Assembly: GCA_017311185.1 (NCBI GenBank)
Contig: JAESUZ010002554.1
Coordinates: forward strand, 1,364,001 to 1,428,000
DNA length: 64,000 nt
Reading direction: 5' to 3'
Source: Proteles cristata cristata
Taxonomy: Eukaryota; Chordata; Mammalia; Carnivora; Hyaenidae
Shown here: positions 53,634 to 64,000 of the stretch, piece by piece
Layout: the number at the start of each line of letters is the position of its first letter
Numbering within the stretch: the stretch's first letter is position 1
The notes under the pieces: generated by a model
Databases searched by the model: none
What the model saw: the letters and a program-made list of their open reading frames with translations, nothing else
What the model was told of the DNA's origin: nothing
Translations under genes and position numbers: made by a program

Positions 53634-54188
53634 TCAGGGTCTTTTGTGGTTCCATACAAATTTTATGACAGTTTGCTCTAGTTTTGAGAAGTATGCTGGT
53701 GCAATTTTGATTGGAATTGCATTGAATGTGTAGATTGCTTTGGGTAGTAATGACATTTTAACTATATTTAGTCTTCCTATCCATGAGCATGGAATGTTTT
53801 TCCATTTCTTTGTGTCTTCTTCAATTTCCATCATAAGTTTTCTATAGTTTTCATCATACAGATCTCTTGTATCCTTGGTTAGGTTTATTCCTAATGATTT
53901 TATGGCTTTTTGTGCAATTGTGAATGGGATCAGTTTCTTGATTTCTCTTTTTGTTGCTTCATTGTTGGTGTATAAAAATGCAACCGATTTCTGTATGTTG
54001 ATTTTGTACCCTGCAACTTGGTTGAATTCTTGGATCAGTTCTAGTAGGCTTCTGGTGGAGTTTGTCGGCTTTTCTATGTAGAGTAACATGTCATCTGCGA
54101 AGAGTGAAAGTTTGACTTCCTCTTTGCCAATTCTGATGCCTTTGATTTCCTTTTGTTGTCTAATGGCTGATGCTAGGACTTCCAGCAC
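53634..54188 (-). pseudogene. L1 ORF2 reverse transcriptase segment (inactive)
   Basis: A 184-residue open stretch on the minus strand. Residues 27-36 hold the FADDM motif of the reverse transcriptase catalytic site (F30-A31-D32-D33). The frame stays open upstream beyond the GTG taken as its first codon, into '[12 protein letters not shown]'-type sequence. ORF2 protein normally has about 1275 residues (endonuclease, reverse transcriptase, Cys-rich end), so this is a fragment. The closing TGA at 53634-53636 stands where ORF2 usually reads on; a CGA to TGA change by CpG decay is likely. No promoter remains. Confidence 0.93.
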
Positions 54189-54547
54189 TATGTTAAACAG
54201 CAGTGGTGAGAGTGGACATCCCTGTCGTGGTTCTGATCGCAGGGGGAAAGCTCTCAGTTTTTCTCCATTGAAGATGATGTTAGCTGAAGGCTTCTCATAG
54301 ATGGTTTTGATGATGTTTAAGTAGGTTCTTTCTATCCCGACTTTCTCTAGAGTCTTTATTAAGAAGGATGCTGTATTTTGTCAAATGCTTTTTCTGTTCT
54401 ATTAACAAGATCATATGGTTTTTATCTTTTCTTTTGTTGAATTATCACATTGATTTATTTGCGAATGTTGAACCAGCCTTGTAACCCAAGAATGAATCCC
54501 ACTTGATCTTGGTGGACGATTCTTTTTATGTGCTCCAAACCAAGTTC

Positions 54548-54592
54548 TTCTATCTATTTATCTATCTATCTATCTATCTATCATCTATTTAT
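54548..54592. repeat. (CTAT)n microsatellite
   Basis: 'tatctatctatctatctatc' units directly 3' of the L1 target duplication, with two interruptions (TTTAT). Tetranucleotide arrays of this kind are often length-variable. Confidence 0.92.
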
Positions 54593-54904
54593 CATCATAT
54601 TATACTTATAGCATACTATACTATATTATTCTATATATAATCTACATGTTGAATACATCAAGTCAACTGTCCTACAGTCCCCACACTCTCAAATTTAAAT
54701 TTTTTCTGTTTACTTCTTTATGGTATCATTCACCTTGATTCTTTGTCCCTCTACTTTCAATAAACAGAAAGTTAGATCTAAAGAGCTAACTAGACTTACA
54801 TTCAACTTTTTCAGACAAACATTACTTCAAAAATGGTGCCACATGCTCCACATTCTATCACATCTGGAGGCACACAGTGGTGGTCATTTTATTCTCTAAG
54901 CATC
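54593..54904. other. Unresolved AT-rich sequence
   Basis: No element or gene recognised. Confidence 0.35.
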
Positions 54905-54991
54905 CTCTCTTTCTCAAAAAGTTAAGGGTGACCTTGGGCAAATCATTTAACCCTTCAGAACTTCACTTTTCTTGTACAGATGATGGGGTAA
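54905..54991 (+). mobile_element. MIR, sense, left part
   Basis: 'ggtgaccttgggcaaatcat', 'ttaacccttcagaacttcac', 'gtacagatgatggggtaatc'. It is interrupted by the SINE at 55009. Confidence 0.75.
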
Positions 54992-55008
54992 TCATAGTAC
55001 ATACTTCT

Positions 55009-55241
55009 TTTTTTAATTTTTAAAAATGTTTTATTTATTTCTGAGAGAGAGAGAGGACAGAGAGAGAGAGAGACTGAGCAGGGGAGGGTCAGAGAGAGAG
55101 GGAGACACAGATCCTGAAACAGGCTCCAGGCTCTGAGCTGGCTGTCAGCACAGAGCCAGACACGGGGGTTGAACCCATGAACCGTGTGATCGTGACCTGA
55201 GCCGAAGTCAGACACAACCGACTGAGCCACTCAGGTGCCCC
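55009..55241 (-). mobile_element. SINEC_Fc-type Can-SINE, antisense, in MIR
   Basis: Tail 'aatgttttatttatttctga', 'gcaggggagggtcagagaga', head 'actgagccactcaggtgccc'. The target duplication tcatagtacatacttct (54992-55008) against tcgtagtacatacttct (55242-55258) has one mismatch in 17. Confidence 0.95.
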
Positions 55242-55258
55242 TCGTAGTACATACTTCT

Positions 55259-55345
55259 AAAGTTTGTTGTAAGGTTTAAATAATGTAATCTTTGCAGAAA
55301 ATATAACATGGTGCCTGGTACACTGAAACACTTAGATGGTAACTT
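55259..55345 (+). mobile_element. MIR, sense, right part
   Basis: 'agtttgttgtaaggtttaaa', 'taatgtaatctttgcagaaa', 'acatggtgcctggtacactg' continue the MIR split by the SINE. Confidence 0.72.
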
Positions 55346-55699
55346 TTATTTTGAATAAGTATCTGAAGTGTTTATTTAGTACAGTACAGTGGTCTAGGAG
55401 GTACTTAATCATGTTAACTAGTTTCATTGTCATCACAAATTATTTTGGCTGAATGGACTGTGGAGATTTCATTGAGTGAACAGCATTCGAAGGGTGAAAT
55501 GAAAGGAGCATACACACCAACACAGTGAGGCTCCAAGAAATCTAGATTTCTTTTTAGGACTAGATTACAGATTCAAGATGGCAGGAATTTATTAATTCCT
55601 ATATCTATAGTATACAGCCCGGTGCATGGCCCTCAATAATGAATGAGTTGAAGACACTGCACAAAACTGGACTTCAGACTCTTATTTTGGTCCCTTATT
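55346..55699. other. Unresolved sequence
   Basis: No element or gene recognised. Confidence 0.35.
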
Positions 55700-56150
55700 G
55701 CATAATCCCTTACGTTCACCCTTATAACACTCCTATAACAACAAAACATTCCCCCTCATTGTCAGCTCTGTACATTTGCCCCTGATACTCCCATTGTATA
55801 AATAGCTTGAGCCCTTCACTTTTTCCAGTATCAATTGGACCAGCCCTTCCTTATTTATTTTGTGCCCATCTCTTGGGGAGGACCTTTCTAAGATTATCCC
55901 ACCCTATATCATTCCTTTCCTTTTCTCATGTCACTTACTATTTGCCACACTACTTGGTGTTTATATTCTATCAATTTGTAGATTTCCTTAATTTTTAGTA
56001 ATTCCTAATATTTCCATTTTATTTCCTACTATTAAATTGTGAACTCTTTGATGGCTGAGATGATGTTTTCTTCCTTCCCAATTTCTATTACCCTCTTCTC
56101 CAATACTCATTCTCAAACCAAATACTTGGCACAGGAGTAGAAATATAGTA
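55700..56150 (+). mobile_element. Possible L2 LINE fragment
   Basis: 'gtcacttactatttgccaca', 'taaattgtgaactctttgat' and 'ccaaatacttggcacaggag' follow the L2 3' pattern with high divergence. Confidence 0.5.
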
Positions 56151-56229
56151 GAACTTTACCTGAATACTTTCTACTGATTTAGCACCTCCTCATTATACTT
56201 TTTCAATGTACTGCATTTGAATCCCAGGA

Positions 56230-56470
56230 TATCATTATCAATACACTACCAGGATGAGGCTGGTTGTAGCTCTGTGCTCCAAAGCACTTTATGTCTACAT
56301 TCTTTACTACTTACCACACTATATAATAATGGTCTGGTGATGTGCCTGTGTCCCCAGCAGACTGACACCGTGCCAGAAAGAGGGATTATGAATTGTTACT
56401 TCTGTTGCCCCCAGAGCTATTGTAGGGCTTGGCACATAACACATCAATCAATTGATGATGAATTTAAGAA
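56230..56470 (+). mobile_element. Possible L2 LINE 3' end
   Basis: 'gtctacattctttactactt', 'gtgtccccagcagactgaca', 'cagagctattgtagggcttg' and 'gcacataacacatcaatcaa' resemble the L2 terminus. May be a second L2 or a continuation of the previous fragment. Confidence 0.45.
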
Positions 56471-57884
56471 ATAATGGGTCACCCAATTTGATAAATTCAC
56501 TTTTGTCTAGAAAAGAATTTCAACTAATTTAGTCAACAAATTAAGGTGTTTGAACCAATTACATATGAAGGTTCAATCCTCATGAAAATATGAAACATAT
56601 TTTTAGGAAGCACATAGAATTAGACCTGAAATTGAAATGGGAAAAAAAATTAGAGAGAAACACTGACTGCTAATGGCTTTGGTGTTCTCTTCAGGAACAT
56701 TATAGAGCTTTCAAGGTTTTAAACCTAAAGAAAAACTCTAGCCATAGAATTTCAGGCAAGGGAGAGAGCTATTTTGAACTGTGAGGCCTCTTGACACTGT
56801 TTAATTCACACTGAAGAGATAGCTCTCTCCTCCCTTCGAGAAGCTCCAGTAAGGCTCCTGTTTCCCACCTAGCAACCAAAGCAAGGCAGATTCAGGTCAG
56901 GGGAAGCGCAGATGCAGAATCTCTCTGCTTATGTTGTAAATGTGTTTCTTCCACAATCAGAAGTGGAACCATCCAGGCTGAGGCTTGTCCAGGCTCCATG
57001 TTCCACATACCTTTCTCTGAATCCTGAGCCCAGGTATGAATCAGACACCCCCACATTAGCATTCAAGAGAAGAGTTGGCATTTCTGTGTTTTAATGACAT
57101 CCTTTGGTTCAGTGGCTCAGGTAAAAGTAAAGGGAAAGTTTATTATCCAATCTTTATCCCTCAAGTCAAAAAAGATGTCTTTCCCTGCATTTTACTCCAC
57201 CTGACCACTGCCTGGTTTGAAAGAAAAAAGTAGCTCTCTTCAAGAACTGGGCAAATTAACATTGCTAATTTAACATAATTTAGTTAAAAGTTAATTCTCC
57301 CTTGCCATGAGCCACAGCTGATTTGTTTAGAGAATTATTACCTCTCATTGTTCATCAAGTGTTATCTTTCTGAATTTCCATTGATGTAGCATGATATGTT
57401 CCTAAGAAAAATGTTATGATTTTAATTGCATTTTGGCATCTTAAAAGACTATTTCACACTGCTTAACATCTGCAGTTAACAGATGTTTAAACACAACTCT
57501 CTCAATGACTAAAATTTGGCAAAATATGTACTAGTTGGAACAGCTTAAAATTCTAAATATACTTCTAGGAACATAATACACGCAGATGAAGTACTACTTG
57601 TATGTGTTTTATATTAAATATTCAAATATAATATTACATATACCATCTTTCTGGAATATGACAGGCTATAGGGAAAGAATAAGATGTTCCTCTGCTAGGA
57701 GACACTTCAGTCTTACCACACCAGAAATAGTTTATAAACGGGGTTGTGTTTATGGTCACTGTCACCTGCAGGGGAATCTCTTTTTGAAACACCACGGTGG
57801 GTTGTGGTTAACTGGGGAGGGTAGCAGAAACATGGCTGTGAGGCATAAAAGCTTGTCCCTCTGTTTTTCCTTTTGGTATCCTGT
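56471..57884. other. Repeat-free, unresolved sequence
   Basis: About 1.4 kb without a recognisable repeat. A 116-codon plus frame (57586-57936) ends in the (GT)n tract as Val-Cys repeats and has no domain. The 60-codon frame at 56912-57094 has no family match. Confidence 0.45.
57465..57487. promoter_or_regulatory. Perfect inverted repeat with paired E-boxes
   Basis: AACATCTG-CAGTTAA-CAGATGTT: 8-bp arms, 7-bp loop. Both arms contain CATCTG/CAGATG, an E-box of the CANNTG type bound by bHLH proteins. It lies in repeat-free sequence with nearby 'tttaattgcattttgg'. Function is inferred. Confidence 0.3.
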
Positions 57885-57925
57885 GTGTGTGTGTGTCTGT
57901 GTGTGTGTGTGTGTCTGTGTGTGTA
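57882..57925. repeat. (GT)n microsatellite with CT interruptions
   Basis: About 20 GT units with two 'gtct' interruptions. Confidence 0.93.
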
Positions 57926-58448
57926 TTGGAAGGTGAGGTATGGGGAAGGGAAAATGGCCCAATTAATGTTTGACCTACTGTTGACCAGTTCACCAACTGG
58001 CCCTGTAAGCTCTCCATCATGGCTAGTATGGCTTAAATAAATCCAAAGATAGTTATGAATGTCATTTCAATCACAGTTTTCAACCAGGACAGTCCCTAAC
58101 TCTGGGCTTAGTGGAGAGTTGCTTCTTTTCTTCATGTTGAACTAAACTCCAGTGGAAACCCCATTTCCACAGCAAGCATCCAAAAGTCTGCAGCAAAAAG
58201 AAGGAGAACTCACATTTTCTGTCCCTGAGTGATTAAGTTCACAGTCACAGGAAATATATTTGAGATTCTGACATTCAAAATTAAGATTCTGAGATTCAGT
58301 ATTTCTGATTCTGGTTACTATATGGAGCTTTCAATAGATACATCTCTGCCTGAACTCATGATATCATTCTGTTCCCTGTTCTCCAAGAACTTAAAATCCT
58401 ACTGAGGATATGCAATTCAAACACATAAAATAATAGTAAAGGTAAGGT
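57926..58448. other. Unresolved sequence
   Basis: No element or gene recognised. Confidence 0.35.
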
Positions 58449-58676
58449 AACAGTTAATTTTAGGTGTCAGTTTGTCTAAGCTATTGTGCCCAGTTGTTCA
58501 ATCAAACACTAGTCTAGATTTTGCTCTGAGGTATTTTTAGATGAGGGTTTTGGACTCAAGACTGCAACATCAAGTCTTACATGAATTTTCAATGTGCAGA
58601 CTTGCCCTACAAGTTACGGATTCATATAAACTTATATATATGGATGTGTTTCTCTGGAGAACCCTGACTAATACAG
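58449..58676 (+). mobile_element. Ancient dispersed repeat, family unresolved
   Basis: 'cagttaattttaggtgtcag', 'aaacactagtctagattttg', 'actcaagactgcaacatcaa' and the end 'ctctggagaaccctgactaa' match a widespread old mammalian repeat. I cannot name it with confidence. The middle is deleted compared with full copies I remember. Confidence 0.55.
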
Positions 58677-60345
58677 GTGTATATATGTAACATCTGGGTT
58701 CAGAAAAGGTGACCATTGCCAGGATGAGGTAGAGCAAGCTTCATAGTGAAATAAACAGAATTAAGTTAAAAGAAGTGTGATGGAGGTGGTCGATCATGAA
58801 GGGCAACCAGTTTGTATGAAGATGTGGAGGTTGGACCTATGCCCTTGCAGGGATCAGTGTAGAGTCCTGACCTGATAGTTGGGAGGTTGTATGTTGAAAA
58901 GCAGTGGGTCCTACAACTAGAAGGATTGATAGGACCCAAGAACTGATGTGTAGAAAAGAATCTCTTTCTTTTTCTTCCATGCAAGAGGCTTAGATGGCAT
59001 TACTGAAACTTTCAATGGGGAGTTATCTTTTCTGTAGAACTCTGACAGTACAATCCACTTCAGACTGTGTACAGCTGCCCTCAGCCATCATCCTGTCTCC
59101 TTCCTACTCACTTTAGAGTCATTTTCTCTTCCTAAGAGGGAAGCCCTCCAAAGAAATTTTAAAAGAGTATCATCAAGGAAATCTGGAGAATAAATGAGTC
59201 TGAATGTAAGTTCACAATCTGACAAACATTTGAGGGAAAACTTGAGTCAGGAGATAGATGAAGAAGTGGTAGAATGAGGTCTCATTTCCGCGGAAGTAGA
59301 GGAATTCAGGGTCCGGGGGAAGCAGAAATTCAGGACCCAGGAGAGTGTCACAGACCATTTGAGAAGGTGGATTTTTCAAGTGATGTCTAAATGAATAAAC
59401 AGTACCCATGCGTTAGGGTCAGAAATGATGCTTAGGCAATTCACTCTAACCCTCTGGAGAGGTTGCCGTCAGACTGAGAAGGTGTGGCGACTTAACAAAC
59501 ATTAGAAACAGAAAAAATACTTGGAGGAGAGCAAAAAAAGAAAATAAGAGCTATTCATAAATCCTACCACTTGAAAATTACATGAGATAAGAAGTGAAGT
59601 TCTCCCTTTGACTCTCTATTCCCGTTATGTGTAGTGAACATAAATCTTATTTTGCCAACTCAGATGTGCGAGAAATAGCACTTTATTTATTTTACACAAA
59701 TTAAATCCAATTCTGAGTCTACAGTCACTCTCTTCATCCTATCAGGTGATTAGAAATTCAGTCTCAGTCATTATTGCCACCCTCAGGATTGGGCAAATGT
59801 CTCAGGGTTTTAGGTATCACCAAGTCCTGGGGACTCTTCCGTCTGTATTTACTGGTGAAACATTCATGGTCTCATACCACACAATCTCTACCAGGTCTGG
59901 CTCCTGTGCTGCTTCTTTTTAAGCCAGAAAAAGCTTTGGTGAGACTTTAGAATTCCCAACTCCCTAGACCAGTTCATCTGAGGCCTTCCTTTTCCTGGGA
60001 GTACTCCAGGATCACAGACTTCTATCCTATTTCCATTCCAAAAACCTTCCCCTCTCTCTTATTCCTCGAAGATACCAAGTAGAATCTCCTCAATGGGTTT
60101 AGGTTTTATAAAATTCCATACCAGGATCAGAAGTGTCTTGCAGACAACTTTGGCTTCTGCCCTGTGATAAAAACCTCCTTTGTGGCAAGAGGCCACAAAA
60201 AGCTCCTTCCATCTGAGGAGAGGAAGAAACGCAGGGAGGATAAATATAAGTTAATATTCTAAAAATGGAGCCACACTCACACTGTTGCTGCTTGGGGAAT
60301 ATCTTTTCAGAATTTTCTTTGCTTATGAGGCCAAATAACTATGTG
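58677..60345. other. Repeat-poor, unresolved sequence
   Basis: About 1.7 kb with no gene or transposable element recognised. Frames up to 72 codons are chance. Confidence 0.45.
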
Positions 60346-60349
60346 CACA

Positions 60350-60615
60350 TAAGCTGTCCTTTTTTTTTTTAATCAAAAGAGGATTAGACTTTACATATGA
60401 GTTGCAATTTAACTTTTTTCACTTAGTATAGCATGAATATCTTTCTAGATTAACCTCATTGTATTTGATGACATTCGGTTTTGTTCCACTGATGGATACT
60501 CAAACTCTTCTGTTTTGTCATTATAAACGGTGCTGTATTGTGCACACATAGGCATGGTTTTGTGTTATTGTTTTTATCATTGCTTCCTGGAAGTGAATTG
60601 ATTGGGTTGACCAGG
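60350..60615 (-). mobile_element. Old L1M fragment, antisense
   Basis: T-run, then 'ttttcacttagtatagcatg', 'aatatctttctagattaacc', 'cattataaacggtgctgtat', 'cctggaagtgaattgattgg' in the order of an antisense L1M 3' region. Confidence 0.6.
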
Positions 60616-61224
60616 TGATTAATGAATATGAAACACTCAGATTTATTTACAAACAGCAACATGGTTCTCTGCCTCCTGTGTGGTGGGCCCTGGCCAGCTC
60701 TGGTGAGTTGGTTTCCATAGGCTGATTTCAAGAAAAGGACAGAAGAGCTATATTAAAGCCACATTGAAGGTCAAGGTGGAGAAGCCAAATCAGAACATCA
60801 GCAGATGTCAGGATGCCAGATGCTGGAAACATCATGGACAAATGGGACTAAGTTCAGGAAAAAAGCAAGAAAGTGGGAAAAAGCCAGTGCAGAGGTGCAG
60901 ACCCAGTTGAGAAGGTATCCTGTGTTGGATGATTGCTGGATGGTGTGTGAATGACCTGACCTGGGACAGACACCCCAAAACCAAGATCCAGGGCAAAGGG
61001 CTCAAGAGAGGGCTTGGCCCCACATGTCAGATCATGAAACTCTTTGGGGTGTTGGAGGAAAGTGTTGGCAATGAACTAAGGGCCTGGGGAGTATTTAGTC
61101 AGGTTTTAAATGTTGCCTCATTCAATTTTGGTTCAAGAGAAAAAAATGACTGGTTAGAATAGTTTAGATTATTGACTTGCTAATGTCACCAAACCAGGAG
61201 AACTTTGTACAGGAGAAAAAAAAG
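60616..61224. other. Unresolved sequence
   Basis: No element or gene recognised. The 91-codon minus (60456-60731) and 77-codon plus (60929-61162) frames are chance. Confidence 0.4.
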
Positions 61225-61380
61225 CAAAAGCAACCTTGAAATGGAATCTTGGTCTTTGACTTATTAGCTGGAAGAATTTGGGCAAGCAATTTGGACTAGT
61301 ATCTTCTGTTCACTTAAAGTTTTCATCATGAAATTCAGGTAATATTCATGGGCTATTTGTAGGAATCAGAGAGATAAGGA
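61225..61380 (+). mobile_element. MIR, sense
   Basis: 'atggaatcttggtctttgac', 'ttattagctggaagaatttg', 'ggcaagcaatttggactagt', 'atgaaattcaggtaatattc'. Diverged. Confidence 0.62.
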
Positions 61381-61387
61381 TAGGGAT

Positions 61388-61580
61388 GATTTATTGAATA
61401 CTTAATATGTACCAGGCCCAGTATCAGCACCGTTCATAAGCCTTGCTTTATTTTCTATAATAATCCTACAAGACAGCACATTATCATTCTTATAGTCCAG
61501 ATGCAAATTGAGTGTCAGTGTGGTTAAGTACCTTGTGCCATGTCCCATAACTAGAGAATACATAGAACCCAATGCATGGA
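61388..61580 (-). mobile_element. MIR, antisense
   Basis: 'ttattgaatacttaatatgt', 'accaggcccagtatcagcac', 'aatcctacaagacagcacat', 'taagtaccttgtgccatgtc'. It adjoins the previous MIR in opposite orientation, and together they could fold back. Confidence 0.7.
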
Positions 61581-62629
61581 ATACAGTAGGTGTTTAACCA
61601 ATGTGAATTCTCTCCTTTCATTCTGCCTGCAGTGCTAGCCATAGATGATTTTTAAATTATCTGATCATTGAAGATAAAGTCCTTGGAAGTGTTCCCTCTA
61701 TGCTAGGATTGTTTAACTATTATGTTCTTTGTGAATTTGATAGCTTCTTAATCCACCAAGGCCACGACCTTATTGTAATGTGTTGACTTCCTCTGACGCC
61801 AGTGTCTCTCAAGGGACCTCCATCTGCATTTGTTTGTGGCTGTCTCTCTCAGTGACATTTCCTCATCTACCTGATTCCGCAGATGATTTGTTCCTCATTT
61901 GAGCTTGAGAAGCCTAAGAGATAATGTCAAAATCAATCAATCTCACAACAAGCTTTGTAAATACATACCTCAGCTTTGCATAAAGGAAGATCTCTAATGG
62001 CCCAATTCTGTTCTCTCAGGAGCAGTGAGGCCTCCCAGAAGAGAACCAGGACATTAGAACACTTCCTAGATTACAGAATCTCATCATATGGAGACTTTAG
62101 CCTCATAGCACCTGAATCCAAATACAGGAAGATAGGAACTGAGAAAAGGTCATCCCCTAGGGATGCTCCCGGTGGGACATGGGAGCTTGATCCAAAGTGG
62201 ATAACCAAGCACTTCTGCAAAGAGCCACTGAAACAATCCCTGAGTCTTGTCTTCCCTTCTCCCTCAGTATGGCTTTCTGTCTGGGGGAAACCAAAGATGC
62301 CTTGGGTGGTTTGAACTGGTTTCTGAGGAGAGGTTAAGGCTGGGATCCTGTAGTTACCTGTTCTCTGAAGGTAGGCCAGCAGTTATGGGTCAAATGCAGC
62401 CTGTTGATATCCCATGGCTGGCATTTCTACAGCAAGAGTAGGATGGATCTAAAGAAGCCTCTTTGGATGGGGGAGGCCCTCTCCTACATGTCTTGGTCTC
62501 CATATGGCCCCACACTTACCCATGTTGTGTCTGGTCCCCTGGGCCTTACAGTTTTCAGAAAAGAAACAGGAAGGAAAACAACATTGAGGTTAAAAGGGAG
62601 TGCTAATTTATAACAGGAAAAATAAAAAA
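61581..62629. other. Unresolved sequence
   Basis: Repeat-poor. A 112-codon plus frame (61976-62314) has no signal peptide, domain or family resemblance and starts in non-Kozak context. I do not call it a gene. Confidence 0.45.
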
Positions 62630-62790
62630 GTATTTTATAACTTATTGGCTTTACATATTGTTACCTCAATTTTGCAGAAAGAAAAGGTGGAGACCAGAAA
62701 AATGAATTAACATTTCTATGTCACATGTTTGGTAAGTGGTAGAACCATAATTTGGGGCTTTCTGGCGCCAAGCTGTGTGACCACAAAATC
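62630..62790 (-). mobile_element. MIR, antisense
   Basis: 'tacctcaattttgcagaaag', 'gaattaacatttctatgtca', 'gtttggtaagtggtagaacc', 'gccaagctgtgtgac'. Diverged. Confidence 0.6.
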
Positions 62791-64000
62791 CCACTCTGCC
62801 TTTCTATCACATCCAGAATCTGCTTTCCCCTTATGAGTAAGATGTCCATGAATTCTTGAATCCCTGGAGCACCTGAGGACTAATATTGCCAGGCCCTCAG
62901 AATTAATATTATATCAGTGACCATACTGGAAATAAGGAAAAGTGGAGTCGTGCTTTTCTCCTACCCTAGCTGGCACCCTCTCTGCTCCCTGAATCCCTAA
63001 TGAAAATGCATGTGGTGATTTTCAAATAGGAGAGGAGAACCTGCTTTGTAGATCACGGAGGTTACCATTTGCATTAAGGTTAAGAGGTTAGATGACTCTC
63101 AGCCCCGAAACTCAGCAGCCATCTGCACTTCACATCACCGGCCTGAATTTTCAGCCTCATTAAATTCCTTCAGGGCATCTGGTCCCAATCTTTGCAGTTG
63201 CCTGAGTGCATATTTATATCCCAGGAGTAATTGCCATTTCTAACCTGTGTTTTACTGCTCCCGCCTCCCCACCACCCTTAGTGGCTCTTGCATTACTTCT
63301 GGCATTATTTTAAAAGACTTCCTTCTCTCAGTTATTTCTGAGAGCTCGCAGGGCCTGCATGTGTATCTGTCTTCTGAGTTTCCGCATGGCATCTGCCTTG
63401 GTCTGTCAAAGCTCCTGATAAGCCAAAGTGGCTATGGTCTCCCACCTTGACATCAGGCTCCCATGCAGTGGTGGGTAGAATAAATGCTTCTCACTCACAT
63501 TGTGTGTTTGGCATGGCTACTAAACTTCTGTTTTTGAGAGTCTTAGCTTGGTTGGTTTTTACCATAGCACTGCTCTGCCTCCTTGCATACCCTTACTTTG
63601 CTCCACAGGGTCTCTGGGAGATGTCGCAGGGAAATGTGCACAATACTGAGCTAGTGTTTGCCCTTCTCCTTTGGTGACTAAGGCTTTATTACTGCACCAA
63701 GACTGTCTGCCCAAGGTCTTCTTCCTTTAGACTGAGTTTTCTGTAAAAACCCTTACTATCTTGCCCACATTAGGCATAACTGGATCTTGGTGATGCATGT
63801 GGCTCAGAGTCCAGTTAGGACTCCTGAAATCTTGGGTATCAGTATTTTATATTATCTGGTGCTCTTAAGGCCTAAATCATTTGAAATAGGCTTATTACAC
63901 AGCCTCAATCCAGACACAGCTTGGCTTAAGTGTTCCTCTGGGTGCTTGGGTATGCAGCTTCAATGTCCTCTTTCCTAAAGAAGCAAGCCTCATGACTCCA
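62791..64000. other. Repeat-free, unresolved sequence
   Basis: No transposable element is recognisable in the last 1.2 kb. Short frames (63-76 codons at 63247-63978) are chance. The segment 63100-63250 ('atttatatcccaggagtaat') has the look of conserved non-coding DNA, but this is an impression only. Confidence 0.4.

Larger units (their letters stand above)
52146..54534 (-). mobile_element. 5'-truncated L1 (2.39 kb) with perfect target duplication
   Basis: The longest transposable element here. The target duplication ccaaaccaagttctt is identical over 15 bp (52131-52145 and 54535-54549). A T19 run marks the poly(A) end. On the minus strand it carries the second half of ORF2 (from within the reverse transcriptase domain) and the 3' UTR ('caataagctatttgta'). 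The clean duplication and low divergence suggest a recent insertion; it cannot move on its own because ORF1, the 5' UTR and the endonuclease are absent. Confidence 0.96.

Noticed and set aside
53293..54188. Possibility that the 2.4 kb L1 is an active element
   Set aside because: It lacks the 5' UTR, ORF1 and the endonuclease half of ORF2, and ORF2 is interrupted by stops.
61976..62314. 112-codon plus-strand frame in repeat-poor DNA
   Set aside because: No domain, signal peptide or family resemblance; length is within chance expectation for a 64 kb window.

Overview
This window is mammalian nuclear DNA from a cat-family (felid, or at least feliform) carnivore. The main evidence is about 30 copies of a tRNA-Lys-derived Can-SINE of the feliform SINEC_Fc type. 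Each has a head like 'ggcgcctgggtggctcagt', the stretch 'ctctgtgctgac...gagcctggagcctg', a (CT)n tract and a tail of 'aaataaataaa'. The other repeats fit: carnivore L1 3' ends, MIR and L2 fossils, hAT and MLT1 copies, and a Tigger element whose sequence I recall as a carnivore lineage form. I see no feature of bacteria, plasmids or phage.

No host protein-coding gene, exon or host RNA gene could be supported. The longest open frame (184 codons, minus strand, 53634-54188) is the reverse-transcriptase part of a dead L1. Other frames above 60 codons are random or lie inside SINEs and L1s. The window therefore looks intergenic, or like the inside of a very large intron.

Layout: 1-4.4 kb holds a tiny L1 with an unusual double poly(A) tail, a SINE, an MLT1 LTR and an old L1. 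4.4-6.0 kb is repeat-free and may be conserved non-coding DNA. 6.0-8.7 kb is a three-layer nest (SINE in Tigger in L1). 8.7-14.2 kb carries a polypyrimidine tract, MIRs split by SINEs, an L2 and a compound microsatellite. 14.2-16.6 kb is mostly unresolved. 16.6-19.2 kb has three L1 3' ends and two hAT elements. 19.2-25.8 kb is old, largely LINE-like sequence cut by SINEs and an L1. 27.4-29.0 kb is one antisense L1 cut by three SINEs. 30-32.4 kb has three more SINEs and an L1. 32.4-38 kb is mostly unresolved. 38-40.4 kb has a long L2, a very young SINE and two MIRs. 40.4-42.6 kb is repeat-poor, with two adjacent perfect inverted repeats. 42.8-48.8 kb holds a 1 kb L1 and seven SINEs. 49-51.8 kb has an L2, a hAT fragment and a repeat-free block. 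51.8-54.6 kb contains two L1s, the second a 2.4 kb insertion with a perfect 15-bp target duplication. 55-64 kb is repeat-poor, with L2, MIR, one SINE and old fragments.

Nothing here forms a gene pathway. The biology is retrotransposition: autonomous L1 supplied the enzymes that moved the SINEs, and many insertions still show their target-site duplications. The best leads are the L1 tail that suggests serial 3' transduction, the dated nest at 6.9-8.7 kb, the young L1 and SINE insertions, and repeat-free blocks with paired palindromes that could be regulatory. I found no convincing new protein system. Repeat family names rest on recognition from memory, not on a database search.
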